Shown in pieces: positions 24,701 through 33,792 of a stretch of 64,000 nucleotides of DNA. The stretch lies in assembly GCA_019843655.1 (NCBI GenBank), contig JACDQD010000005.1:9451575-9515574 (forward strand). Direction: 5' to 3'. The notes below the pieces were generated by a model that saw only the letters and a list, made by a program, of their open reading frames with translations, ran no database searches and was not told the origin of the DNA. Both the position numbers and the translations under genes were made by a program. The stretch is from Lethocerus indicus. Lineage: Eukaryota > Arthropoda > Insecta > Hemiptera > Belostomatidae. The stretch's first letter is position 1. Each line of letters begins with the position of its first letter.

Positions 24701-27700
24701 TCACATCATCCGCATTACATTTCCGTTTTTTTTATTGCCATATTCGGCCTAGAATTTGTTCTGAGGCCCACTTGACGTCACGAGGTCTCATCCGTCTTCA
24801 AGAGGAATCACCGGTGTTGTTTGGCCCGGTCGCCATCTTCATTACGAGCCTTACCGATACGGTCTAAGATACGGCCTAAGATCGCGGCGGTTCATTCTTG
24901 GTGTCGGTTCCTCCACCGCCGGGTCTTCCTACGGGTCTGCGTCTACGTTCAGATATTCGTGTAAATGACTCGTAACAGCCCCCGTGGTTCATTGCGGTGT
25001 ATGAAGTTAATAAAAACAATCAAATTGTAACTCGCGAATGGCGCGTTAACATCTCCGTACACGTTGTCTCCGAGTGACTTCGATGGTCGGTAAGAACAGC
25101 GGTTCTCGGCAGAATATTTCTGTCTGTCCTAACAGCGAGCATAGTGACTAAATAACGATGAGATTCCGGCGGGCAGATAGCGAGGGGGGGCGGGGGGGTA
25201 ATGGCGGCCGGGAAATGTGACCTTGGTCCTTCTCAACCGTGAAAAACCAGTTTACATTATCGGGACAGAATTACTTCAACAGTTTACTACTACTTCTGGG
25301 GGCAATTCCGCTCCTCATCTAGGCCTAGATGAGGAGTGGCTACCGGCGTCAAGAATGGACGCCATCTACGTGCGGACCTTTCTGCGGACGCAAATATTTT
25401 TGTCAACATCGGTTATTAGTAAACTCAGGACGTATAATTCATCCCATAATCGAGCTCGTAAATCAATATCGTATAAAATGAAATAAACCAATTCACGTGC
25501 AAACAATACACGGGGAAATTAAAAAGATCAATTCGTAACGGCCGCCTTAAACCCGCTCCAATTATAATAATTGATTTGTAATGAACGGATATTGTGTACA
25601 AACAAAATAAAACCAAATACATACTTACATTTAAATGTGAGTCTAAAGGATTAGAAAACATTTGCTGAGGTGTTTAGCGTGGTGTGGTATTATTTTTTCT
25701 TTCACTTCATTTTGCTTCACTTAATTTTTTTCTTCGCCGTAAGTTTTTTTTTATTTTTTACCAACCTTTCGTCACATTTGTCCGGCAGAGAAACCAGTCC
25801 GAGGACCTTTGTGCCTTACTACTCCCTCTTACGACGTTTCTGAAATAAATTAGTGTCATTATGTAGGATTAAGTAATGGGTGATGACACAACCTGAGCGG
25901 GCCCGTATTTCAAGAAATAAGAAGAAGAAAAATCGATCTATTTGAAGGCCCCTAATCGTCTGTTGGGGACATTCTTATCTCAAGTGCTTATCCTACCGCT
26001 GTATTAGAATTTTAATATTTTTTACAGTCCTACACACTCTTATTATTTCATATTTTCCCTGCTTTATTAGTTTATTCCATCAGTTCTTGACTGATTTCCA
26101 TTTTATTTGTAACAGTAAATAGAAACAATAAGTGATATTGAAGCGTTGAGGTTGAGTAATGGAACAACCGAAGACAAACCCTCTTTTTAAATAAATATTT
26201 TCTTAATAAACAAAAATTTGTAGTTTAGAATACCTCTAGTGTGCGAGGGGTTGGAATACCGTAGATTTCGTGTGTTTCTGTCTCCTCTCGCTGTTTCATC
26301 TTTTGCTAGGCCGGTTTCACAGTACAAGTGACAGTGACAGTGCAGTGAGGAAGGATGCCCAAAAAACATCTAAAGTGCCAAAAGTGACTATAACACCTCT
26401 ACTGAAGATGGCGAGGAGACGAAACCGGTCTGGCAAAACAACAAACCAACGTTTGTGATATCGAGACAATTTGTTGTTTCATCTAACGAAAAGAATAGCC
26501 GAACAAGTTTTCCTTCTCACCGTCCACAATTTCTGTCTGATTGAGAGCTGTGGCGTTCTTGAAGTGAATTTCAAGTGTAATTTTGCTTTTTTCAGCGCCT
26601 TCAGCATCGGCGCCGGCAGTCTACTGAACAGTAGCGGGGGCGGTGGGAGCAACAAATCGAACAACGTCAACTACCCTCCCAATCACCCTCTCAGCGGTTC
26701 AAAACACCTGTGCAGCATCTGCGGCGATAGGGCATCCGGCAAACACTACGGTGTATACAGGTAATTCACTTATTATACATTTGTAAATATTTATTTTAGG
26801 TATTAGTATTCGTTGCCATACAAAAATACAACAAATTCCGCTCACGACTCACCCACCACCACCCTAATCCACTAGTCCAAACCCTACTATCTTCCGACAT
26901 CCCAAAACTTCCTTACAGACGCCTGAAAAGGAAGTGGCCACGTGATCTGTGTAATATTAACTAAACAAAATTAAATAATTATTTTTAAAAAAGGAGGGAA
27001 AACCAGTGGGTTTCTCCTCCGCTATATACCACTCGTGATTAGTGCTACTCAAACACCAATATCGCTTATTGTATCCCACAGTTGTAACAATAAAACAGCG
27101 AAAAAAGTATTAGTATTAAGTTGGGGTTTGTTTGTTCCCGAGCAGCTACCGCTGTTCTCGAGAAATATTTTTCTTGGGCTTAATATTTTGAGGGATTACA
27201 GTGGGCCAACCCCTCGACGCAAGTTATGCTTTCGCAGTGTCCTTCTTGTTCATTATCACTTAGAGTAGTAAAGATAAAAATACCGGTAAAAATTAATTAT
27301 ACTTAGTGACAGCCTTATGGAAAGTCTGCCCATTAATTCGGGGGTACTCCACTGCAGGGTTCGTATAAAGGTGTCGGACTCGTTAAGCCTCGTAAGGGTG
27401 TTAAATTTCAACCTAATTCTAGAAATCCGTAAGACTGACATGAACCTATTTCCGTACCACAATTGTTCAGAATTTCCTCCTTTGCTTCAGGTATACTGGG
27501 GCAATCGTAATTTTGGCAGTGGAGGCATTCGGTTATATTTTGGCATTGAAGTGTTTTGTTGATCGCTCGGTGAGCCGCTAGGATCGGTGGTGACTGGTCC
27601 CCTACCGAATGTACAAGGACGTCGACATTATTTTCTTATTATTATCATTCGCATCGTATTTTTATTGAGTGCGTCTAAGTCGTCATCGGAATTCGTAATT

Positions 27701-28144
27701 TTTCACCGACAAAATTTAATTGATATCAATGATTGAATTCAAAGGGTGTTGGAAGAATATTAATTCAATTGGTGATATTGGCGTCACAAAAAACTGCCTA
27801 ATAAGAGGAAATGGGTGTAATTCAATACGCGGTATTATAAGTGTGACTAATTCACTTTTGATGAATGAATTGTGTCAAATTCATGGGAGAGGAATGTAAA
27901 GGTGAACCAAAATGAATGTTGGCTTTCTCCACTGAATTTGTCAGTGGCCTAGAAGCAACAACGGTTATGTTTACTGTTGTTTTTTTAGATCTTCTGTCTC
28001 CTCTCACTGGTTTGGTCTTTTGCTGGACCAGTTTCAGTCATCTTGAGTCAGTCTTGAGGTGGGTCACTATGACGTTGTTGCTTTTGGAGCATCCTGTCAG
28101 CACTGTCACTTCACTTTTAGTCTGGAGATTTTCTTATTTTTTCC

Positions 28145-28190
<46 letters not shown>

Positions 28191-28217
28191 GTGTGTGTGT
28201 GTGCGTGCGTGTGTGTG

Positions 28218-28284
<67 letters not shown>

Positions 28285-31200
28285 CTATTGGTCTTAAAGA
28301 CTTCTGTTAATTGACAGACAGATTTAGACTGTGGGATTGATGGGATTAAAGGAGATTAACAGAAATTGTTCCTGAACTTACAAGCAGTGAATAATCTAGA
28401 AAAAAAAAAGTCATAAGCCTCTTAATGAAATCCCTAGAGATAGAAGAAGAATAATGACATTCTTAAAGACAAGATAACTAAAACAGAAGCAAATCTAAAT
28501 GTTATTCAGGAGTTTATAAACTTTATATAACTAATAAATAAATAAAAAACTCACAGGATTGTTGGATTTTTACTTTTTATGAAGAGTTCAGAATTTTTAT
28601 ATAGAAATATAAACTTGTAAAAGAATGTATATTAACATTTTAATTTTGTACTTTTCCATTATAATGATTCCTGGGGTATTTCTTAGAAAATAGACTGGAT
28701 AATACTGGATAATATCAAGTCTAAGTATAATTTATCACTAATTAACTTGCAGTAAGGATCATATAATTGTGTGTGAAGAACATAGGTAGGCAGAGGTTGA
28801 CCCCAGCAGTTTCTGGATTTTCCCTGTGTTTGGAAAATACCTGGAGCACAGGCTCCATCGGAATGGTTGTTGCCCTTTCCTTCTGGGGGCCCCCCTTCCA
28901 GTGTTTCAGCCTCAGAATGAATGTTTGGAATGGCTAATTTCTGTAAAATTTAAATTTCACCGTTTCCGTTCCAGTTGTGAGGGCTGTAAAGGATTTTTTA
29001 AGAGGACCGTAAGGAAAGATCTGTCGTACGCCTGTCGCGAAGACAGACAATGCCTCGTCGACAAGAAGCAGAGGAACAGGTGCCAGTACTGCCGCTACCA
29101 GAAGTGCCTGTCGATGGGCATGAAACGGGAGGCAGTTCAGGTAAAAAGCTCGTTCTTAATTTTTTTTTTTTAATTAAATCGTATAACTCATATCTTAACG
29201 TACATCTGTCAAGGACAAGTGAGCCGGCACGGAAGCTCACTTGCGGTCAGACAAGGTGAGACAATTTGATTGTTCGCGGTTCACAAAGAAAATATCAATC
29301 TATGTATCTGTCCACTAGCAACTTGTGTCGCGTTCGAAGCATTCCACTTCGTGTACGACTTCGGGCCAACCAGACGACCATTGGCAGTCAATTCTACCAA
29401 CATCCGTGCTGACAACACTCTCTGACCACTCTGTAAATTAAATTGTCCATGTTTATATATAATAATAACGTTTATATTTATATATAAGATGATACAGATT
29501 TCATTGGTGCTGTGGGCCCGTTTTGTACTTTTTTTTCTGTACAGATACATCTCCATTGTAATTCACTCATTTTCAATATCATTACATTAATTTATAACAT
29601 TTAATGTTACTTTAAATGTTTTAAAAACGATAATACATTGTTCCACACAAATATCACACAAAATGCCGTTACCAGAAATGAGTTTAACACACCTGTAGTA
29701 AAGAAAGAGGTAGCAAAAGAATTTTTTTTTAATTTGCATTGATTTAATGAGAGTTCTGGTTTATAGATTAGCTATCTATGGCCTATGCCCATTTTGCATT
29801 TTCTTTTTATACGGATTCATCACCCTTTAATTTAATCATCATTAATTCACTCATTTTCTGTCGTGTACTTGTCTATATAATAAGTGTTTTAAATATAACA
29901 AATAGATTCATTGTGCTGTCACTAGATTAAAGAAAGAAGGCAGTAAAAGAAGCTTGTCTTCTTGTTTGGTCCATCAAAATGATCTGTACTAAACTTTTGT
30001 AGTTGTAAAAATAGCCAAAATTATTTTCTAACCTGAATTTAAGTTGTGAAAAAAATTTTTTTTTCAAATATGTTTCTTTTATAATTAAATTTTAAATATA
30101 TATATCAAATTGGGTAATTTTTTGGAAATAAAGTGAAAATAATTTTGGACAAATAGCAAAATTTTTATTGCATGCCTTTGGAATGCTGTGAAGTAAGTCA
30201 TAATTAAGCTAAATTTATAACATCTGTTTGGTAGTCTTTGAAGTTTTGGAATACAAAGGTTCTTGCTGTCTTCTGTCTTTTTCTGACCATCTTCAGTAGC
30301 ATTCTCTGTACTTTTATGAGGGATTTATTTTGTTATACCGCAGTAAAAGTGCAGTGACAGTGCAGGCGATATGAGGCCTATTGATAGAAAATGCTACTGG
30401 AGGTCGGGAGCAGCCAAAACTTCGGTTTTCGGTTTTGAAAAAGACCGAGCTGGGACTGAAGGCGGCAGGAACCGTTGGATCGACTTAAAATTTGAAATTG
30501 TGTCCTGATTGCAGGAGGAAAGGCAGAGAACGAAGGAAAAGGACCAGAATGAGGTGGAAAGCACAAGCGGGTTTCACACGGACATGTCCGTCGAGAGGAT
30601 ACTGGAAGCCGAAAGGAGAGTCGACTGTAAAGTTGAACCCAACATGGAATTCGAGGTATTACAAGATGTCCTTACAAAACAGATATTAGATTAGTGTAAA
30701 CCCCCTATACGAAACTGGTAACTGTTTTAAGAAAAGTAGGTATCTGTAGATCCCTTGTAAAATAAAATAAATAACCAAATGTTCCTCGTTTAGGACTCTG
30801 TTAACGCCATGTACCAGGCCGCGGACAAGCAGTTGGGACAATTGGTTGAATGGGCCAAGCACATACCGCACTTCAGGTCTCTACCCATCGAAGATCAGGT
30901 CCTCCTTTTAAGAGCAGGTAACAGCATATTTCATATTGGCAAGGGAACATACACAACAATGTAGGTTTTATTCCTTTATAATAACAAAAAGTTCTTCATT
31001 TTTCTTTATTATTTTTTCACTTTCCAATAGCCCATGTAATCTACCTGGACTCAACCCCGAAATCCTGGTCACATAGCTAGTCATATACATGTGTTATATT
31101 ATTTATAGTCTACCTTGAAGCACAGTTAATACAGACTACTATGCTTCCAGAATGTTGGGACAGAGCCCAGGTAGTAGATTACATGAGCTATTGGAAAACA

Positions 31201-32164
31201 CAAAAATATTTGGAAATATAATTGGAAAAATAATTAATATGAAAAATGGAGAACGTAAAAGGAACAGTTGAGGAAAGAAAAAATTTTTTTTTCTTTTATA
31301 AACGAATAAAACCTACTCTGTTGTTTACATTCTCCATTTTTCTTTATTATTTTTTCCACTTTCCAAATATTTTTGTATTTTCCAGTAGATCGTGTAATCT
31401 ACTACCTGGGCTCAGTCCCGTAATCCTGGTCACATACCTAGTCATATACTTAAGTATTATATTATTTATAGTCTACCTTGAAGCATGGTTAATACAGACT
31501 ACTATGCTTCCAGGATCATTTACAGTATATTGAACTGAATTCAAGATTACTCTCCGTTAATACAACATGATGCCATATTTTTCTGGTGCCAGTTCTTTCA
31601 TTAGAAAATAGTCTATATTCCACAAGACAAATTTGCCAATATTTATATTATTGTAAAATAGGGGTTTTTGTCAAAAAGAAATTGTTTGTCTACAGGGTGG
31701 AATGAGCTGTTGATAGCAGGATTTTCACACAGGTCTGTGGGCACAAAGGAGGGCCTCGTGCTTTCGACAGGGGTCACCGTATACAGGAATTCGGCGCACC
31801 ATGTCGGTATAAGCACAATATTTGACAGGGTCCTCACTGAGCTGGTTGCCAAGATGAGAGAAATGAAGATGGACAAGACGGAGCTGGGCTGTCTCAGGGC
31901 CGTAGTCCTCTTCAATCCGGGTAAACTATTTATATTTATACCTGATTTCTGGTCTGCGTGGTGGTTGGAATACTGTAGATTTCGTGTGTTTCTGTCCTCT
32001 CGCTGGTTTAGTCTTTTGCTAGACCAGTTTTGGCTGCTCGCAATCTTCAGTAGCGGTGTTAGTCACTTTGGACGTTTTTTGGGCATCCTCACTGAACTAT
32101 CACTGTCACTTGTACTGTGGTAGTTGTCTATTTGTCGTGTGCATATATGTGTATCTCTCGTGTT

Positions 32165-32248
<84 letters not shown>

Positions 32249-33178
32249 TTGTTATTTATACCTGATTTGTGGTCTGCGTGGGGTTGAAATAATGTAGATT
32301 TCGTGTGTTTCTGTCTCCTCTCAGCAGACAGTTTGGTCTTTTGCTAGACCGGTTTCAGCTGCTTGCTGTCCTCACTGCAAAACGCAATAATGAGATACAC
32401 ACATATATATACACACGACAAACGGACAACGACCACAGTACAAGTGACAGTGACACAGTGCAGTGAGAATGCCCTAAAAACATCCAAAGTGACTAACACC
32501 GCTACTGAAGATGGCGAGCAGCCAAAACTGGTCTAGCAAAAGACCAAACCAGAAGAGAAAGACGAAGTACCTAGAAAAGAAGCACTTGAGCTTTCCTTGG
32601 TGAAATAGATGAAATGACTTAAAAATTGTCCCCATTCAAATGGCAGAGCTCGAGCCACAAAAAAAATAAAATAGGATTTGGCTCTTGTATTCAGTTGTAC
32701 AAGGTATGTAATTGACAGTCAAATACCTGCACGGACATTTCCTTCAATTTTTGATCCTGAAAACAAATTGTGTTTGCAAGATAAACAAAACCAGTTGGCA
32801 GATTGAAGATTGGTTATTCTGAAGTTTTTGGAAAGATCAATAAAAATTTTGCATGTATATTGACTTCGTCTGGCCTGAGGTCGAAAAAAATGGATGAATT
32901 TATTTTTTTTTCTTCCAGATGTAAGAGGGCTGAAATCCGTGAAGGACGTTGAAGGCCTCCGGGAGAAGGTGTTCGCCTCTCTGGACGACTACACCCGGCT
33001 GAAGCACCCCGAGGAGCCGGGCAGATTCGCGAAGCTCCTGCTGCGGCTGCCGGCACTCAGGTCCATCGGTCTCAAGTGTCTCGAACACCTCTTCTTCTAC
33101 CGCATCATCGGCGAGCACACAATAGACACTTTCATACACCAGATGCTTGAATCCGCCGAGCTCTCCACGAGGCATTAG
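10326..33178 (+). CDS. usp: Ultraspiracle/RXR nuclear receptor (ecdysone receptor partner)
   Basis: Heterodimer partner of EcR; binds DNA and mediates 20-hydroxyecdysone signalling. Ten coding exons: 10326-10341, 12975-13015, 15891-15975, 24504-24648, 26596-26760, 28975-29140, 30515-30655, 30794-30917, 31696-31920, 32919-33178. All phases agree, giving 455 aa; starting at the ATG at 15894 gives 435 aa. The conserved A/B block [14 protein letters not shown] is in exon 3. The DNA-binding domain spans about 135-200, with zinc Cys at 135, 138, 152, 155, 171, 177, 187 and 190 and P-box CEGCK at 152-156. The hinge is about 207-253, followed by the ligand-binding domain with [44 protein letters not shown] and [20 protein letters not shown]. 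The domain resembles vertebrate RXR and locust RXR, not fly USP. Oddity: AF-2 reads FIHQML, with Gln where RXR has Glu. Identification is firm; the first two exons are inferred from phase and splice sites. Confidence 0.95.
12068..12415 (+). repeat. Diverged tandem duplication in usp intron 1
   Basis: Two copies, about 12068-12200 and 12298-12415, share in order CTTAAATTTGTCATGC, a TTTATTAATTTATTA-like run, a TGTAGCAC block, TGTTTGTTT, and TTTCTTATRAAATRATAGCTG. The period is about 230 bp. Further TAGCACATTTTGTTT blocks at about 10617 and 10745 suggest the array was once larger. Confidence 0.55.
12830..12945. repeat. Old copy of the inverted-repeat family
   Basis: Recognisable pieces are AGTGTCACTGTCTTGCAGTG, CAGACAGGATGC, ATGCTACTGAAGGTGGCGAG and GCTGAAACCAGTC, matching the centre and one arm of the family described at 15151-15440. 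It ends 30 bp before the acceptor of usp exon 2. Confidence 0.5.
13664..13825. repeat. Diverged copy of the inverted-repeat family
   Basis: The left arm has AGATCGGTTTCGGCTTCTAG and CACCTTCAGTAG; the right arm has GGTGGCGAACAACCGAAACC. The centre keeps the GGGCATCC block. TAGATGGCGC at 13516-13525, just upstream, is a CTCF-like match outside the element. Confidence 0.6.
14190..14420 (+). repeat. Interspersed repeat of the TTCTGAACTAATT family
   Basis: Contains GGCATCAGTGAAAGTGCTTT, GATTGGCGACCGGTTCTTTA and ATCTTAAATTCTGAACTAAT. The first two blocks recur at 23640-23690. The series recurs in reverse complement at about 52310-52470. The last block matches 150-260 (reverse), 22375-22470 and 53190-53290. 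This is an old, unnamed dispersed repeat. Confidence 0.5.
15030..15090. repeat. Single arm of the inverted-repeat family
   Basis: GCAGCCGAAACCGGTCTAGC, AGAAGACCAAACAG and GAGGAAACGGAAGAC match a right arm. It sits just left of the complete copy at 15151-15440. Confidence 0.6.
15151..15440. repeat. Inverted-repeat transposable element, near-complete copy
   Basis: Reference copy for the family. The left arm starts TACCTGTTTTGTGGTCTGCG and runs through CTAGACCGGTTTCGGC and CGCCATCTTCAGTAGCGGTG. The right arm is the reverse complement (CACCGCTACTGAAGATGG, then CGAAACAGGTCTAGC, then AAACACACGAAATCT). The centre carries GGCATCCTCACTGCACTGTC. Flanking direct repeats are GAATAAATAAT (15130-15140) and GAATAAATCAAT (15441-15452). 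There is no transposase or RT ORF, so it is non-autonomous. Confidence 0.8.
15485..15570 (+). repeat. tRNA-derived SINE head
   Basis: A tRNA-like A box (around TGGGTCAGTCTG) lies exactly 45 bp before a B box (GGTTCGAATTCC), the distance between tRNA positions 8 and 53. The T-arm stem pairs (CCGGG with TCCGG). The acceptor stem does not pair and there is no good anticodon arm (a CGAGGCGCCTCG palindrome sits there), so this is a SINE or tRNA relic, not a functional tRNA. It lies about 320 bp before usp exon 3. Confidence 0.6.
15730..15850 (+). repeat. Trinucleotide-like low-complexity tract before usp exon 3
   Basis: AGCAGC/GGCAGC and GTAGTG repeats. One frame would encode Ser/Gly, another a Val run. 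Neither is likely to be translated with usp, because the in-frame reading upstream of 15894 has no ATG. It may be 5' UTR of the short usp transcript or intron 2 sequence. Confidence 0.55.
16618..16856 (-). pseudogene. Remnant of a non-LTR retrotransposon reverse transcriptase C-terminus
   Basis: The reading frame contains [15 protein letters not shown], a pattern typical of the C-terminal zinc-knuckle region of insect LINE reverse transcriptases (a His followed by LWxCPLY). The usual preceding Cys residues are poorly kept, no reverse transcriptase core lies around it, and the frame is short. It is a dead fragment in usp intron 3. Confidence 0.5.
17420..18191 (-). pseudogene. Unrecognised 228-codon ORF in a dispersed repeat
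   Basis: An open frame at 18191-17505 on the minus strand encodes a Lys/Arg-rich product with no motif I recognise. Its 3' part overlaps a repeat also found at 57830-57960 (shared blocks include GATGCTGAGGAGCA and TCATTCTT). A dispersed sequence without a clear domain suggests a transposon-derived or chance frame rather than a host gene. Confidence 0.3.
18899..19114 (+). CDS. Possible nested small secreted Cys-rich protein
   Basis: 71 codons from the ATG at 18899. The first 19 residues are a convincing signal peptide ([19 protein letters not shown]). The rest has five Cys, including [13 protein letters not shown]. It may be a first exon: a strong donor (A|GTAAGT) at 19092 would end it in phase 1. 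I found no convincing next exon, although usp exon 4 accepts the same phase. It is nested in usp intron 3 on the same strand. I do not recognise the family. Confidence 0.33.
   Translation: MATVVFFMLIFLGFTNGVSDRTNYVRCSVISNRKMDNTFMYPCNLSGCCLEKKCVEFFNFPLDISKWNIKI
20922..21240. repeat. Inverted-repeat family, long left-half copy
   Basis: Starts GTACCCGTTTTGTGGTCTGC, carries the full left arm, then the unique central part (TGTGTCTTGTTATTGTGTTTT, GGGATTTTGTTAATC, GATTATCGGTCAAAAGGGG). There is no right arm. It shares its centre with copies at 37990 and 42416. Confidence 0.75.
21545..22030 (+). repeat. Tandem duplication, 248-bp unit
   Basis: Two adjacent copies, 21545-21792 and 21793-about 22030, each start ACTACCAACCCCAACACCAC and share TTGTATGCCCAACAGACCG, AAAGGTTACAATAATTACAG and CACTGAACTCTCGGACAT. 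Differences are few, so the duplication is younger than most repeats here. It may be a transposon fragment, origin unknown. Confidence 0.8.
22375..22480 (+). repeat. Interspersed repeat of the TTCTGAACTAATT family
   Basis: TTCGGAACTAATTTCTTTCA, GGGTCCATTCTTGCCGTCG and CGAATCTTCTTCAGGGATT match 53190-53290 and, in reverse complement, 170-250. Confidence 0.5.
22627..22722 (-). CDS. Possible first coding exon of an unknown minus-strand gene
   Basis: ATG at 22722 (context GTCAATGGCGG) opens 32 codons beginning [17 protein letters not shown] and ends exactly at a strong donor, TGC|GTAAGT. The surrounding few hundred bases are GC- and CpG-rich like a promoter. I could not identify a downstream exon on the minus strand, so this is either the first exon of a gene nested in usp intron 3 or a chance arrangement. 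Confidence 0.25.
23630..23700 (+). repeat. Short copy of the GGCATCAGT repeat
   Basis: GGCATCAGTAAACGTGTGCT, then GGCTGGCGATTGGTTCTTTA, match 14243-14292. Confidence 0.5.
25311..25336. repeat. Perfect 26-bp palindrome
   Basis: CTCCTCATCTAGG followed directly by its reverse complement CCTAGATGAGGAG, with no spacer, in usp intron 4. The palindrome extends three bases each side with one mismatch. Confidence 0.85.
26239..26455. repeat. Inverted-repeat family copy close to usp exon 5
   Basis: Left arm GGGGTTGGAATACCGTAGAT to AGGCCGGTTTCAC, then centre ACAAGTGACAGTGACAGTGC, then right arm CTACTGAAGATGGCGAG and GAAACCGGTCTGGC. Much of the left arm is deleted. It ends about 140 bp before usp exon 5. 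Confidence 0.75.
27996..28145. repeat. Inverted-repeat family left arm leading into a GT microsatellite
   Basis: CTGTCTCCTCTCACTGGTTT, GGTCTTTTGCTGGACCAGTT and AGCATCCTGTCAGCACTGTC match the left arm and centre. The GT tract begins where other copies have the GTGTGTATGTG part. Confidence 0.65.
28146..28283 (+). repeat. GT microsatellite, about 138 bp
   Basis: Alternating GT with a few GC interruptions, in usp intron 5. Open frames of Cys/Val repeats across it are artefacts. Confidence 0.95.
30236..30440. repeat. Diverged inverted-repeat family copy before usp exon 7
   Basis: GACCATCTTCAGTAGCATT on the left, AAAAGTGCAGTGACAGTGCA in the centre, and GCTACTGGAGG plus GCAGCCAAAACTTCGG on the right. 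It ends about 75 bp before usp exon 7. Confidence 0.55.
30950..31520. repeat. Complex foldback and direct-repeat element in usp intron 8
   Basis: Direct copies at about 31005-31155 and 31331-31515 share CATTTTTCTTTATTATTTTT, AATCCTGGTCACATA and AGTCTACCTTGAAGCA followed by ACAGACTACTATGCTTCCAG. Between them, 31160-31330 is inverted relative to the first copy (GTAGATTACATGAGCTATTGG against CCAATAGCCCATGTAATCTAC; GAATAAAACCTAC against GTAGGTTTTATTC). No ORF. Confidence 0.7.
31939..32256. repeat. Inverted-repeat family copy just after a usp splice donor
   Basis: Starts TACCTGATTTCTGGTCTGCG, 18 bp after the donor of usp exon 9 (GT at 31921), and carries the left arm and centre, then a GT microsatellite at 32164-32247. 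A second copy follows at once. Confidence 0.8.
32164..32247 (+). repeat. GT microsatellite, about 84 bp
   Basis: Near-pure GT with one TTT interruption, grown inside the inverted-repeat copy between its GTCGTGTGCATATATGTG and CTTGTTATT blocks. Confidence 0.95.
32258..32570. repeat. Inverted-repeat family copy with both arms
   Basis: Left arm TACCTGATTTGTGGTCTGCG to AGACCGGTTTCAGCTGC. The right side starts from ACGACAAACGGACAACGACC, in reverse orientation, through ACACCGCTACTGAAGATGGC to AAAAGACCAAACC. It abuts the previous copy in usp intron 9. Confidence 0.8.
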
Positions 33179-33180
33179 TG

Positions 33181-33215
33181 AGGGGAGGCGAGAGAGAGAG
33201 AGACAGAGAGAGAGT
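33181..33215 (+). repeat. GA-rich tract at the start of the usp 3' UTR
   Basis: Near-continuous GAGA sequence directly after the usp stop codon. Confidence 0.7.
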
Positions 33216-33402
33216 GAGACTCTACTAGACCCCTGATACACCGATTTACACTGTAAGTATATAATATTAGCACGATTCATTGCAAATCAGTTTCGGGAGG
33301 TTTGGAAAACTTGCAATTAACAAATTAATTTTTATTAAATAAATACATTTATTTTTCTTAATTCTTCCGACATATCAACCAGTTTGAAACTTGAAAATTT
33401 TA

Positions 33403-33535
33403 GACTACCTGTTTTGTGGTCTGCGAAGGGTTGGAATATCGTAGATTCCGTGTGTTTCTGTCTCCTCTCGCCAGTTTGATTTTAGCAAAAGGGACAAAAC
33501 CAGCGAGAGGAGACAGAAACACACAAAATCTACAG
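33403..33535. repeat. Collapsed inverted-repeat family copy
   Basis: The left end TACCTGTTTTGTGGTCTGCG to TCTCCTCTCGCCAGTTTGAT is followed almost at once by the right arm AAACCAGCGAGAGGAGACAG and ACACAAAATCTAC. The inner arms and centre are deleted, leaving a hairpin of about 130 bp. Confidence 0.75.
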
Positions 33536-33731
33536 TTTGAAAATTATTCTTCTTTAGTAAACAAATTTAAGCTTCCTTTTGGTGCACTTGGCCAGAAGAA
33601 AAGGAATTTATTTTATTTTATAATTATTTTTAAAACTTTCTATCTGTAAAAAATAATACCTGATGATTGGCTGGTTGATTTATGGTAATGGTTTGTTTCG
33701 GTTTTTAAAAATCAAATAGTTATTATTTAAT

Positions 33732-33735
<4 letters not shown>

Positions 33736-33789
<54 letters not shown>
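33736..33789 (+). repeat. TA microsatellite
   Basis: 27 uninterrupted TA units. Confidence 0.95.

Positions 33790-33792
<3 letters not shown>

Noticed and set aside
27916..28310. Cys/Val-repeat ORFs
   Set aside because: They are translations of the GT microsatellite.
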